A stretch of DNA of 64,000 nucleotides. Source: Climacium dendroides. Lineage: Eukaryota > Streptophyta > Bryopsida > Hypnales > Climaciaceae. Under the pieces are notes generated by a model, which was not told where the DNA came from, did not search any database, and saw only the letters and a list, made by a program, of their open reading frames with translations. Numbering within the stretch: position 1 is the stretch's first letter; each line of letters opens with the position of its first letter. Location: positions 27,593,213 to 27,657,212 of the forward strand of contig OX467084.1 in assembly GCA_950106755.1 (NCBI GenBank), written 5' to 3'. The translations under genes were made by a program, and so were the position numbers. Shown piece after piece: positions 12,268 to 23,520 of this stretch.

Positions 12268-13663
12268 CGTGGTGCGTGGAACCTTCCTCAGTCCGAGGTG
12301 CGTGAGAGTTGTGACTGAACACGTTATCACTTCTGGTGCCTTGGGCAACCGTCGTTTGGGCTGCATTTCGAAGCTTTCAGTTGGAGTCGATGCCCTTGGC
12401 CATCAAGCGCAATCTCTGAGGACCTGGACGCAACAGACTGGCCATTGTTATTAGTTTCCACTTCTCATTTTTTGACTGGTCGGTCGATCGGAGGACGCCA
12501 GTGGCGGCCGGAAGAAAGCCCAGCCCAAAACAGAGGACCAGACGCCGCGCTTGTAAGCACCCTTTCCAATCTTTGCGTGGAGTGGAATTGCAGGACCTGC
12601 TCCGTTGTCCATTTCGTTCACGAATGGCGAAGTCGTTTCCGGGGAGTGACCTTGAGGAGCGAGTGTCGTGTTCGGTGGAATGGTATAATATGCCGGATCG
12701 GAACTGGCATTTGTAGATAGCTAGATATTAATCTCCGGTTTGGTGTGGATCCATAATCTAAATGCATTGGGTTCTCCGTCTCCGTCTTCGTTTTCTGGTG
12801 AAACTCGGCCGAAGCAGAACAGGACGTCTCTGGTGTAATTTCCGTCATTCTTCCGGAGTTTCGTTTCCTTCCGCCGTGACTAGGGCAGCGCCAAGTGAAT
12901 CTGGACAGTGCTGTGTGTCTTCATTCGCAATTGGGTTGTTTAGAACGCTGATACCAGTTGCTTGCGGGTTCAGGGAAACCAACCATTTCGTGACTCGAAT
13001 TGGGTTGAGTTGTTAGGTTTGATCTTTAAATGCTAAAATGTTAAAAAATGTCGGGCGGACTTTGAGCTCATGGACCTATTTCTTTCTTTCCGGTTTGCTC
13101 TACTCGATTGTTTTTTTCTCTTGCGTTGCATATCTATTTCAGAGGCTGCCGGGAACAGAGAAACGAATTTAACAGTTTCGCTCTATTTCTTGTATTGAAT
13201 GCGGTGAATACAAAACCCTGCACGCCCTTTACTGAAGCTGTTTACCTGAAAGTTTCCCTCAGTGCCCAGTGTGGTTCAGGATAGGCACTAGTCGAATTGC
13301 TGCATTTGATCGGGTTTGTTTGGCGCCGATGAAAGAGAGATTTTATTGCATAGTCTAAGAGCGTGTTGCTTCGTTTAGAATTAAGAAATGGGGCAGTGTG
13401 GTGAGTTTCTGGCTAAACTAATTGTTGACAACACGTTGTAAAATGTAAAATGTACTATGAACGCTATATTCAAGTTTTATTATCAGAATCGTGCTAGATA
13501 TGTTACTCGTTCTGACCAGTGTATGATACTTCTGTACTAGGTGTGAATCTTTGCTAGGTTTCTCGATTTGTTGACCTCTTTCGCCGTCTATATTTCTTAC
13601 CTCCTATGACAAGTAACCAATTCTTATGGGTTGAATTATGGGTTGTCATTTGTTGGGTTTCAG
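12268..13663 (+). promoter_or_regulatory. Presumed promoter and 5' untranslated region of the five-exon gene
   Basis: GC content is clearly higher than in surrounding repeats and CpG is frequent. Several open stretches overlap on both strands (for example 12445-12720 and 12762-13016), but none has a recognisable motif. A likely splice acceptor lies at TTGGGTTTCAG (ending 13663), 29 bases before the start codon, so at least one upstream untranslated exon probably lies here. The transcription start was not located. Confidence 0.4.
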
Positions 13664-13692
13664 AAACACAGTCTTTAAGGGCCGTGTCACAG

Positions 13693-15972
13693 ATGGCTGA
13701 CGGGGAGGACATCGGAGGTGAGTTGACTTCGACTCAAAGTTATTGTCGAGTGGTTTGCCAATTCTGCGGCATCATTTTATTGCTGTGTAGCAAGAAGTTC
13801 TCGGATCTGATATTTTACATCTCGGTCATCAAGAGGTTCGGTTTTGAAAGTCTTGTGATGTCTGCACCCGTGCTAGAAGTACTTTTTTTCGTTTTGAATC
13901 TGATGGAAGATTTAGGTCAACTTTCTTTATGCATTCGCCTTTGGTTGCCACTGTCTACGCCTTCGGAAAATGTACACCGCGGGGAGCCAGACATGTTAAT
14001 TAGCTGAAGACCAGATTGCTCGGTGATTTTGTTTTGAGGGTATCCTCTTGTTTTTCTTATCTCTGTGTTTTGATTTCCAGAGGCCGCAGCTCCTGCGATC
14101 ATTATGGAAGCAGCGCTAACATCAGGGTCTCCTCCGAAGAAAAGTCAACCGCCGACGATACTGCCTATGGTTGAACTTCAGCAGGATGATGTACTGGCGA
14201 AGGGAAAGGTATGGAACAGCAATTCTTCCATCACTTTGACCGTACTTTCGTTTTCTTAGTTGAAGGGCTAATATTGTGGATTCTGATCCATCTCTCTGAG
14301 TCATTGAGACTACATCAGCTTTAAAATCCTGCATTGGCATCATGACAGAGAACCGAATAAGCTCCGAGTTGTGTATGTATTTGTTCATGCGTTGGATACC
14401 ATAGATCGATCAACTTGTAGTTCTAGATTAGAACTGTACTTCCCATCGTTTTCTAAAAGAGTCTATTGTGTCATCACCGTTCCAGCAGGGAGTGCAAGGC
14501 GACGTATTTTCGCCCTCGATGCAGGAGGAAAACATTCCCCCTGTTGCAATATGCAATCGGCATACTGTTCATCTGATTTGCCTTCGTGTGGCTTATCTTG
14601 AGGATCAAGACGGAAGCTGCCGAGGATTGCAACACCAACCTAAGGATACTGAATACGCTCAAAAGATTGAGAATTTTATCATGAAGCAGGAGGATTCTAG
14701 CTTGCATGAAATCCTCTCCAAAGAAATGAATCTTGTGTTTCTTCGGCAACTTCTGGAGGACATACTGGACAGTCAAGAGTCAAGCCTGGGTATGTGTATA
14801 TCACCTCAGTCTTGTAGTCTTCTTTGCAATGGTCGATTACTCATTCCTGTTTCAAATCTAGAGCGAAAGTGGTCACATTTATTAAATTGGCATCCTCATA
14901 GCGCCAAGTATTTTTGTCGTTCAGTGCATCAATTGCTGCCACACATCCGGAATTTCTTGGAATGCATTTCTCCATTTAACAAATATGGTAAATCTAGGTG
15001 ATTTTCTTCACATTGAATATATAGGAAATGATATCTAAGGCAGTCGCCGAAAATAAAAATTTGCTTTAAAATGACAATGTTACGAAACTGAAGTGCCAGT
15101 AAGATTATAAGTCAGCTCGTTTCCCAGGTGCTTAGAAAAGGAATGAGACGGGCAGAATAGTATTCATGGGGAATTTCATTAAAATGGCGACATTTCTTGT
15201 GCCATTTTCACAGTTCAAAGTTTAGACTGGGCGGTTTGAAATCTAACATTGTCCTAAATTTTTGAAATCCACATTTTTCTTAGATGTCAAAAATCTAGGA
15301 TAGCAATGGATTTCAGACCGAGCAATCTAAAAATCTAGAGAAGATCTAGATTTTAAATTTCTAGAAGAGATGTGGATTTCTGGAGTCTACAGCACTAATA
15401 GAGCTCAGGCTGCACAGTCTGAACCCTGAAAATGCCAAAATCAAGGATATTCGCCATTTTAACAAAATTCCCCATATTCTCACATTCCAGTCTATATATA
15501 CCAGATCTATTCAGTTTCATTCCTAGAGCTCTGTGTGGTAGATTGTCTCAAATCTGGCACTCTGAAACGTGCTACTCTAGCAAATTTGAACATCTAGATT
15601 TATAAAGCTTGTGGGAATAGTTCAATGCACCTTATCTTTAATTTTTTGCAAATTTTGGTCTTGATCTTGTGTCAATCGCGAGAAATTCAAGAACTTGATT
15701 AACGCAACAGCTCTTTGTTCGACTGCAGATGCAGAGAAAGGTGGCATTTCTCCTGATCCCGCGCTTGCTGCCTTGGCTGCTGCACCATCTTGTCATCGTC
15801 GTGCAAATGCTGATGAACTTTTTGCACCAATTCCATATCAGTGGTAGGAAGAATATGTCGAAGCTCATAAGAAGTGCTGTTTGCCAGTATTTTCTCTGTG
15901 ACTTTGGTTAGGAGCATGCTTTTTGGTGATGAAGCCTGGTCCGAAGCTGTTGAAAACTGCAGGTCTATGTAA
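13693..15972 (+). CDS. Five-exon gene, unknown small protein (about 210 aa)
   Basis: Exons are inferred from splice signals and frame: 13693-13717 (MADGEDIG..., donor AG/GTGAGT), 14081-14208 (acceptor TTTCCAG, donor AAG/GTATGG), 14486-14789 (acceptor TTCCAG, donor TGG/GTATGT), 15729-15843 (acceptor ACTGCAG, donor GTG/GTAGGA) and 15912-15972 (acceptor GGTTAG, stop TAA). Phases agree at every junction with no internal stop. The product is acidic to neutral, with an alanine/proline-rich start (EAAAPAIIMEAALTSGSPPKK), a central Cys/His-containing segment (ICNRHTVHLICLRVAYLED), a probable helical stretch (EILSKEMNLVFLRQLLEDIL), an alanine-rich linker and the ending ADELFAPIPYQWSMLFGDEAW. No signal peptide or membrane segment is seen. 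The acceptor at 14481-14488 is a tandem NAGNAG, which could add or omit one Gln. Keeping the 68-base last intron gives a stop right after the same Trp (15845), for a 191-aa form. Using a weak donor at 15963 with an acceptor ending at 16330 gives a third ending. I do not recognise the family. Confidence 0.6.
15924..15944 (+). promoter_or_regulatory. miR166-complementary site (candidate)
   Basis: The sequence ATGAAGCCTGGTCCGA (15929-15944) is an unbroken 16-base match to the reverse complement of plant miR165/166, and 18 of 21 bases match over the full length; the mismatches are all at the end pairing with the 3' end of the small RNA. The site sits in the last exon of the five-exon gene on the sense strand. 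The known targets of this small RNA are HD-ZIP III mRNAs, but here the site is read in a different frame (GDEAWSE) and no homeodomain or START domain is present. Comparison is to the family sequence as generally known; function is inference. Confidence 0.5.
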
Positions 15973-16816
15973 ATTCTAGGAAATATTTGTTGAATGACTG
16001 GGTTTTCTAATTAGTGTGGGTGTGGTACTAGCAAAGAAGGTGTAAATTGAGGAGGGAAAGTGGTACGGGTCACAGAGCTTTGAAGCTCAGGGTTGCAGTG
16101 ATAAAATAGGGGACCCTGAGATGATCTACCTTATGAACAAGCAGGTTGGCCGTGATCATATTAGGAAGTACTGTTCGATTTGTTGTGCACTATACATAGC
16201 AGATTGGTGTATTCCCATGATGTCAATTTTAAAGGTCTGGGAAGTCCAATTCCGGAAGCAACTTGGTGTTTCTTTTTCGTATTTGAAATAGAAATTTTCT
16301 TTAGTTTGTGAGATGTTTTTTTATTTCCAGTTGCAGTAAATATTATGGCTGGGGGGAGCAGTGAGAGTCACATCGTCTGCTGTGTGACTCTGTATAGAAT
16401 AAATGCTGAATGTTGTCCACGGAGACTTCCGGGGGCTGCGTGCTTGCTTAGTTCAGAGCTAGTTTTTCAGAATGCCAGGATGGGGATGGCATATGCTTGT
16501 CAACGTCAATATCGAATTTTGGTATCCAAATCTGAATCCTGGTATCCAAATGTGAATATTGAAGGTGCATGAATTGAGGTATAACTTATAGTAGTGACAA
16601 GTTTGTATTCATGGTGAGTTTGAATGAATTTAATGACAAATGGCACTCCCAATTTCAATTGTTATTGCACCTCCCACATGTCTCAAAAAGTTCCAAAATG
16701 GTCACAAATTCTACTTGAATGTGTGGTGGTGGTGTATGTGAGCATGATATGTTTTAAATGTTAGAATGACATTCAAATGATAAATGCTAATTGTTGAATT
16801 ATTTATCAATCTAATG
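15973..16816. other. Presumed 3' untranslated / downstream region
   Basis: Moderate GC content. It holds an alternative acceptor (TTATTTCCAG ending 16330) and a 75-codon open stretch (16345-16572) without motif. It becomes AT-rich after about 16600. Confidence 0.4.
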
Positions 16817-17058
16817 ATATATGTCTTGTCATACTTCGATACATAATTCATATTCTAGGAGTCAAATATGGAAATAATGGTATATGTCTTGTCATACTTC
16901 GGTACATAATTCATATTCTAGGAGTCAAATATGGAAATAATGGTATGTCTTGTCATACTTCGGTACATAATTCATATTCTAGGAGTCAAATATGGAAATA
17001 ATGGTATGTCTTGTCATACTTCGGTACATAATTCATATTCTAGGAGTCAAATATGGAA
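16817..17058. repeat. Minisatellite, four copies of 61-63 bp
   Basis: Units start with ATGTCTTGTCATACTTC at 16821, 16884, 16945 and 17006, giving periods of 63, 61 and 61 bases. Copies two to four are almost identical; the first differs at CGATACAT versus CGGTACAT. Confidence 0.9.
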
Positions 17059-20000
17059 CTATACATATTGTTTCCACAGACTATTAAGGATTAAGTTGAC
17101 ACTCACTGAGTTTATTTATCTTCTCACCTCCCAACTACCACAGAGCTTAATTAGAATTTATTTCATTCTTCATAAAGATTTTATTGGTTAAATTTGAAAC
17201 GAGAATCTTACAGAAATTTAGATCCCAACTAGTCCAAATTTGAAACCACAAATCTAAATCCCCCAAGACAACAAAGCTTGAGGTATGAGCAAACCATTAT
17301 TGATCCAATGTAAGGTGGGTACACCCAAAATCATACCCTACATAGATTTCAAAACATCTACTAAAAGAATTGATCCTTTATAACTTTTATATATAGTATC
17401 CAAATGTAGCCTTTTTTTGTGCGTTGGCGCCTCCTTTCACTTGCCAACAAGAAAATATTATAATTTGACCATTCTAATAAAAGCAACTAGAACCAATAGC
17501 AAAATGTAGCAATTTTAGGGGTACTCACCCTAAGTGACACCTAAAATATGAGCATGCAAATTACATTCTTGAATAGTAAGTTTGCAATTCAAGAGTTGTT
17601 GTAAAACTGTTGCCTTTCCTTCAATTTCCATGAAGTCAACAAGCAATGAAGGTTATTGGAAGAAATTATAAAATATGGGTTCTTTGCCCTACACTATGGT
17701 GGGCAACTTCCTTCTCTATAAACTTGTACTAGAATGAATTCTGATGTAGAAGGAAGCTGCTATGTTTACTATGTCCAATGTTAACCATGAGATTCTACAA
17801 CAAATTGGGCAGAAGAGAGTTCTTCAATCTAATATGATCCCGAACACCTCTATGGTGAGTGTCCCCATCATTATATATAAACCCTTCCACTTATTTATGT
17901 TGCATTTTTGTTGCCTCTTTTCCTAGCTTAGATTAGGGTTGCAGCTGCCGCCAATGTCAATTGTGATAGCATACGTTCAAAATGTGCTCCATGTGCTGTG
18001 AATGCTCACCTCTTTTTATTCTTTGTATCCCTTCCTTCACTGCTTTGAAAGCAAGGTGCTCTTTTCAAGCATGCATTCCAAACTTGTATGTTCCAAATAG
18101 ATGGCAATGAGCTTGTAGTTCTAATTCATTCGTACTCTAACCCTATATGCAGGCAAATGAAAACTGTAACTTGAATCAATGCAATTCAGAGTGCTACATG
18201 TCAGAGGGATTTGCATTCATAAGATCTTGGAATGTTTGCTCATTAGCTGGAGAGTTGTAGCACAAAAGTGAAATGCACAATGCAAGGAACATGCAGATTC
18301 AGAGCGATGCATTTGCCATGAAATTTTCAAGTACTGCAAGCAAGTTGTGTGTGTTTACATACCTCACTACCATTTCTTGCAAAAGACATACACATTTAGA
18401 GAACCAGGATTTGGAAACTGAGCATAGTGACTTCTTCATCGACAATCACAGAATGAAGGACATGAAAAACACTGAAATCTGGCTAATGTGGAGAAACTAT
18501 TGCCTGAAAATTGCCTTTTCGCAACACTGTTCACGCCAATGAATAATGTTTTATTCGCATGGTCAGACACTGAATGTTGAACAGTCCACAGCCTGCCTTT
18601 TCCCCACAGTGACTAGTTTGACGTTTAAGGGTTAATAATCAACATTGGACTAAGTAGAAAGTGATGGAAATTGCTTGGGCTGTGTGCAATATTGTCTTCG
18701 AAGAAGTTGGATTGTGAAGCGCAATTGTTCAAACAATTTGATAAGTTGTGGCTAAGCAAAATAATATTTGGTAATAGGAAAGGAATGCAAGTGTTGTGAA
18801 GATAAAGGTCTTGTAATACAAGCTTAATCCTTAAAGGACAGATTGGTGACCATGGAAATTATTCATTTTGATACCGTGGGAATCATTGGTTTAATAAAAC
18901 CCAAAAGCACTCATTGGAAGTCAAAGGACTATATAAGATTTTTCTTTTTCACACAAAAATTTCAAGGATGAATAGTTGCACTTTTGTCCTACACTAAAAG
19001 ATTCTTCATCATCCATTGGGCACTAAACATCCGCCTCAATGTTTAACCCATGAAAGACCAAGTGTCCATACAAGGTACGCAAGAAATCTTGGGTAGGTTC
19101 CTATGAAGTCATTTTTGGTCAGATGTTCATGAAATTTGAACACAACGTGTGAACAAATATCTTTTTGGTGAAAAACTATTTTTTTTTTTCTAATCAGGTG
19201 TCCAAATCAAAAGTTATGCTACTTGAACTTTTGGGGCAACTCGGGCAATTTGGAAATCTTTAGAGAATCTTTTGCAAAGAAGCTCATCAACTTTTGAAAT
19301 TTGGCATGTATGTAACTAACAAAATATTGCATGTATGTATCCAAAAAACAACAAATTCTAGTCCTCAAATCACATTCTAAGAGAAGCCGAACTTTGTTAT
19401 CTATGTTGGGGTAGTTTCAAGAAAAAAAACATTTTTTTCTAACTTCTAGTCCTATTATCTTGCAATCTATGAAGTCAAAATTCTTGAAATTTTTTCCACA
19501 TATTTTGAAAGTTTATCTCTAACTTCTCACTATTTGGATTTCAAATAAAAAATTTCCTCATTGCATAAGAAATCATCAAAAAATGATTAGTGTATTGTCA
19601 ATGCACTTAACATCCTTGTATTGTAGGGTGATTTAGTGTAAGCTAAACATCTTAGTTGCTTCTAAAATTTTTCATGAGTGAACCTAACATCATATACTTT
19701 TGAATGGTAGATATCTTCATTATTGTATAAAGAAAAAATTTTACTCCAAGAGGGCCCAAAGTTTGCTAACCTTGTTTTGCAAGAATGAAAAAGAGGGATT
19801 TTTTTTGCATTTCAAACATAATAATCTTTTAATCCATATAGACAAATGGTCTAAAATTTTTTCAAAACTTTGGTAAAATACTTTACTTCAATTCTGTACA
19901 ATTGAAATTTAAAAAAGTCTCAATTTTCATTTTTGAATAACATACCAAAAAACCACAGTTTTTGAGAATGTTTCCTTAAAAAAATCCCTCAATTCTTTAG

Positions 20001-20390
20001 GGGTTAAGGATTAAGCAATGCACTTCACGGATCTGTTCCAAAAATAAAATAAAATTTGGCAACAACAATGATTTATCCCATTGGTGAGGGTGCTAAAAAT
20101 TAGTGTCAATACAAATTATTCTTATTGTATTGGCACTAGAAGAAAAACGTTGTCGTGTTGAGAGCGGTTTGCCTTGGGAAATCACGAAGATTCTGGCTGC
20201 AACTAGAAATGGCTAAGGAATAAAAATATGATAGGAGAATAAAGGCAAGTGGACTTGTCACTTGCAAACCTAGTCTTCTAACTAGAATGATGAAGGTGAG
20301 TGAACTTGTCACCCACAAATTCACCAGTCAAATACAAAATGATATTGTACAACAACAAAATTTGTTGTCTCTCGTGAATCTCTAATCTTG
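17059..20390. other. AT-rich intergenic DNA with dispersed repeat text
   Basis: No gene recognised. The part at about 19190-19450 (GTGTCCAAATCAAAAGTTAT, ATGTATGTAACTAAC, TTCTAACTTC) resembles 39800-40080, showing a diverged dispersed repeat. A 5' stretch at 18273-18542 is open for 89 codons without a motif. Short hairpins occur at GCAAGTG..CACTTGC and GGTGA..TCACC near 20250-20315. Confidence 0.5.
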
Positions 20391-20417
20391 GTCTTCAAAT
20401 CTCGTATACGGTCGTCG

Positions 20418-20515
20418 AATCATCAATCTTCAATCTTCAATCTTCAATCTTCAAACTCCTCCCCGTTGGCCTATCTTGTGGTGGCTCTATAAGGGTAAGG
20501 GTAAGGGTAAGGTGA
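20418..20515. repeat. Short-period minisatellites: CAATCTT array and GGTAAG array
   Basis: A 7-base unit (CAATCTT) is repeated about four times near 20421-20452, and a 6-base unit (GGTAAG) about four times near 20492-20513. The second is not the plant telomere repeat. Confidence 0.7.
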
Positions 20516-21700
20516 TAAGATCCCACGGCCTCGGACGGGTAAAACGGGACAGCCAACACGAGTGACCGTCCGGATGATGGGACCCTAAACTTTCAAACCC
20601 ACGGTGACCAGGAAGCGCCTTTCACCAATGGGAACAACATAAAAGAGCAACCAAGTGGGTGATTAAATCCCAAATAGTCTCCACAAACACAAAATGGAGC
20701 GCTTACTGGATAACCACGGCTCGCAACAGTTTCACAATGCTGAAATTGAAAATTGCAACTAGCCTCCAAAACCGGCTGGGAATAACCATAGAAAGACAAC
20801 GAGCCCCCAAATCCGGCTAGGAATAACAAGCCACAAGCCACAACACACGAGTCTTCAATCTTTGTGTCTTCAAATTTCAACTTCAAATCATCACTCAAAG
20901 CTCCACCTCAACTTCAACTTCAAATTTTCACTCAAACTCCAACTTCAAATCTCTACCCCAACTCCATCTTCAAAGCTAAACTTTGAATGATCACCACCGT
21001 TGCTTCACAACTTCAAATGGGTTGCATGATAACTCTCTGGAAAGCTAACACAATTCTCTCCATTTCCTCCAAATCTCAACTCATTCCAATACTCTGACCC
21101 AAAACTATGGTCATCCAAAGTTTCGGCCTCTACAAGTGAGGGCAACAGACCCTCCTTCACTCCTACACTCACAACTTACTCATAAATGCTCCAATTACTT
21201 CGAATGATAGCTTCTTAGAAAGCTAACAAAACTTTACACATCCTCTCCAAAACTCAAATCAAATTAACACTCTGTCCACCTTTCATGGCCACTCAAAGTT
21301 TCGGCCTCTAGAAATGATAGGCAGCAGACACTCCTTCACTTCTACACTCGTAACTCACTCATACAAGCTCCAAATAGAATGAGTGAGATCTTCCTAGAAA
21401 GCTAACTTAATTTCCTACACTTACTCCAAATATCAATGCAAACCAAGAACCTGTCCGTCTTTTATGGTCGGTCGAAGTCTCTGCCTCTTAATTTCGAAGG
21501 CAACAAACCTCCCTCCACTCAACTAGCACAACTTTTGATTCACAACTCCAAATCAAGCAAGTGAGATCAATTTAGAAAGAAGACACCATGATACATAACT
21601 CCACCAATTTTCATTTCAAAATTCCAAAAACCCACAACACAATGGCCCTCCAAACATTCGGGTCTTTCCCTAAACTCACAATGGGAGAGAAGATGAATCC
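20516..21700. repeat. Degenerate tandem array, period about 177 bp
   Basis: Blocks recur with the order CAACTTCAAAT / GAAAGCTAAC / CTCCAAA / ACTCTG / CTCAAAGTTTCGGCCTCTA / GGCAACAGAC / CCTTCACT / CTCACTCATA. The CGGCCTCTA motif is at about 21124 and 21301, with a worn copy near 21480. Before it lies a short duplication (CCAAAACCGGCTGGGAATAAC and CCAAATCCGGCTAGGAATAAC, about 20766-20827). This may be the non-coding part of an old retroelement, but no terminal repeats or coding domains were found to confirm that. Confidence 0.5.
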
Positions 21701-22404
21701 TATCCAACTTTTCCTCTACCTTATCTACTCTCAACCACACAAATAAGTGGGGTCCGCCTCTAACTCACTCTTAAAACTCCTCTAACAATAATTGAGCACT
21801 TATTTGGCCCCACTACTATCTCCTTATCTTTATCTTTGAAGAAAATTTACTTCAAGTTCACCTAGAAGGCAAACCATTTGAATATTTCCTTACAACTACT
21901 TCACAAACACAAAATTATTATAGAAATTCACTCCAAATATGGAATGAAGAACTAAAACTCAACGTACACCTATTAAAGGTAAAAAAACTAGAATTCCAAT
22001 TTCATCTTGGGACTCAGAAAAAACCCTCCAATTCGACATACTGAATCTATAACAAATAATGAAGAAAACTACTTCAAGTTTGATGGAATTCTAAGATGGC
22101 AACCTAATCTTATATAGATGACTCAGGCCATCGTAAGAAGGCGTCACCTTGAAGCCACTAAAGATGATGTCATTATTCTCCTCATATTCGTGAAAACCAA
22201 ATCAATAGAAATAAAACATTACCACACTTTTTTACACTATGTACGCATTTACAGTGCGACAACGTGTCTGGCACAACTGGCTACTATACAAATAGTATAC
22301 TATACAACTATCTTACAATTGGAAGACCTCTCTATTAGCACAAAATCTAAAGTAATTGTTTTATGTTGTTGTCTTACTCTACTGATATAGTATTTTCGTC
22401 GCAA
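21701..22404. other. AT-rich intergenic DNA
   Basis: No motif or boundary recognised. The 90-codon open stretch at 22118-22390 has no family resemblance. Confidence 0.5.
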
Positions 22405-23435
22405 AGCAGTCACTCTATAGTTGCAAAAAATGACTAGGAAACAACTAGAAAAAGATTGCAATTGTAAAATAACCATAGTTGTTTCCGAGTCACTTTCTAA
22501 TCGTTTCTAGGTTGCTTTCTAGTCATACACTAATTGTTTCTTACTTGTTTCCTACAGTATTAGAAAATTCAACTTTTTAAATGATTTGGTTGTATAGATT
22601 TTATTCACTTTTTTGTTGATTTGGAGAGTAATTTGTTGATTTGGACAGAAATCAATAGAAAAGTGAACCAAATGAATGTGATCAAATCAACAAAAAAATT
22701 GAATTTTCTAGTAGTGAAGCTAGTCATTTTCTAATTGTATTTAAATTGTACACTAGTTGTTTCCTAGTTGCTTCCAAAGTTCACTCTCATTTGTCTTACA
22801 TCAATTGTCCCATATCAATTGTAAAAAGTACCATTAGGTTGAACATATAAAACTTGTAAGTTGTTGTAGTCTTATGTAATGAATTTTGTTGATTTAATTC
22901 TAAGGTTTTTATAATTTCTAGAGTTTATAATCTATAGAAATCAAAAAATATTTAAAATTCAAGAAATTTATAAATTTATAAAATTGTAAGGTTTTCTAAA
23001 CCAATTAAATCTATTAAATACCAATATTTGAATTTTTGAAATCCAAGAAGAAGGTAGATCTAAAATTTTAAAATCTAGAAAAAAGTTAGATTTGAAATTC
23101 TAAAATCTAAAAAAAATTAGATCTAAAATTGAAAAATCTAGAAAAAGATCAATCTAAAATTCTAAAATCTAAAAAAAGGTAGTTCTAAAATTTTGCAATC
23201 TACAAATCATTGAGATTAATAATTTAAAATCAATAAATATACAAATTGTAGATGAGTGATAAATAAGGCATAACTTTTGCAATTGATATACCTTTTTCTT
23301 AAATTTTAAGGTGTTTACTACAACTAGAGGTCTTCAAATTATCACCAATTGCAAACTAGTCACAAATGTCTTATACAACTGAAAAACTAGTTGTAGTGTG
23401 TTGTTGCAAAACCCCTCATTTTCTTTTAGTGTGAA
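22405..23435. mobile_element. Candidate class II element with subterminal TTGTTTCC motifs
   Basis: Variants of AGTTGTTTCC and its complement GGAAACAACTAG recur near both sides of this stretch (about 22425-22560 and 22720-22790; ACTAGTTGTAGTGTG near 23390). The right side ends CTTTTAGTG, as CACTA-type elements do, but a clean matching left end and duplication were not found. The call is tentative. Confidence 0.25.
23046..23202. repeat. Short tandem array, period about 40 bp
   Basis: The words AGATCTAAAATT, TTAAAATCTAGAAAAA and variants alternate four to five times with imperfect copies. Confidence 0.65.
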
Positions 23436-23520
23436 AACTCAACTAACCCTATTTCACCTTACACTAATGTAAGTATATTACATTACAAATAGTGTGACTT
23501 AGAAAATTAGTATTAGATTT

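Noticed and set aside
15845..15847. TAG after exon four as the only stop of the five-exon gene
   Set aside because: A 68-base GT-AG intron restores the same Trp codon and continues in phase, so the retained form was kept only as an alternative.
15900..16060. MIR166 precursor on the - strand
   Set aside because: The - strand does contain a miR166-like 21-mer, but no complementary star arm was seen within about 150 bases on either side, so a target site is the better reading.
16817..17058. CRISPR array
   Set aside because: The units are contiguous, with no unique spacers, and the DNA is of plant type.
20492..20513. Telomere-like repeat
   Set aside because: The unit is GGTAAG, not the plant TTTAGGG, and it is only four units long.
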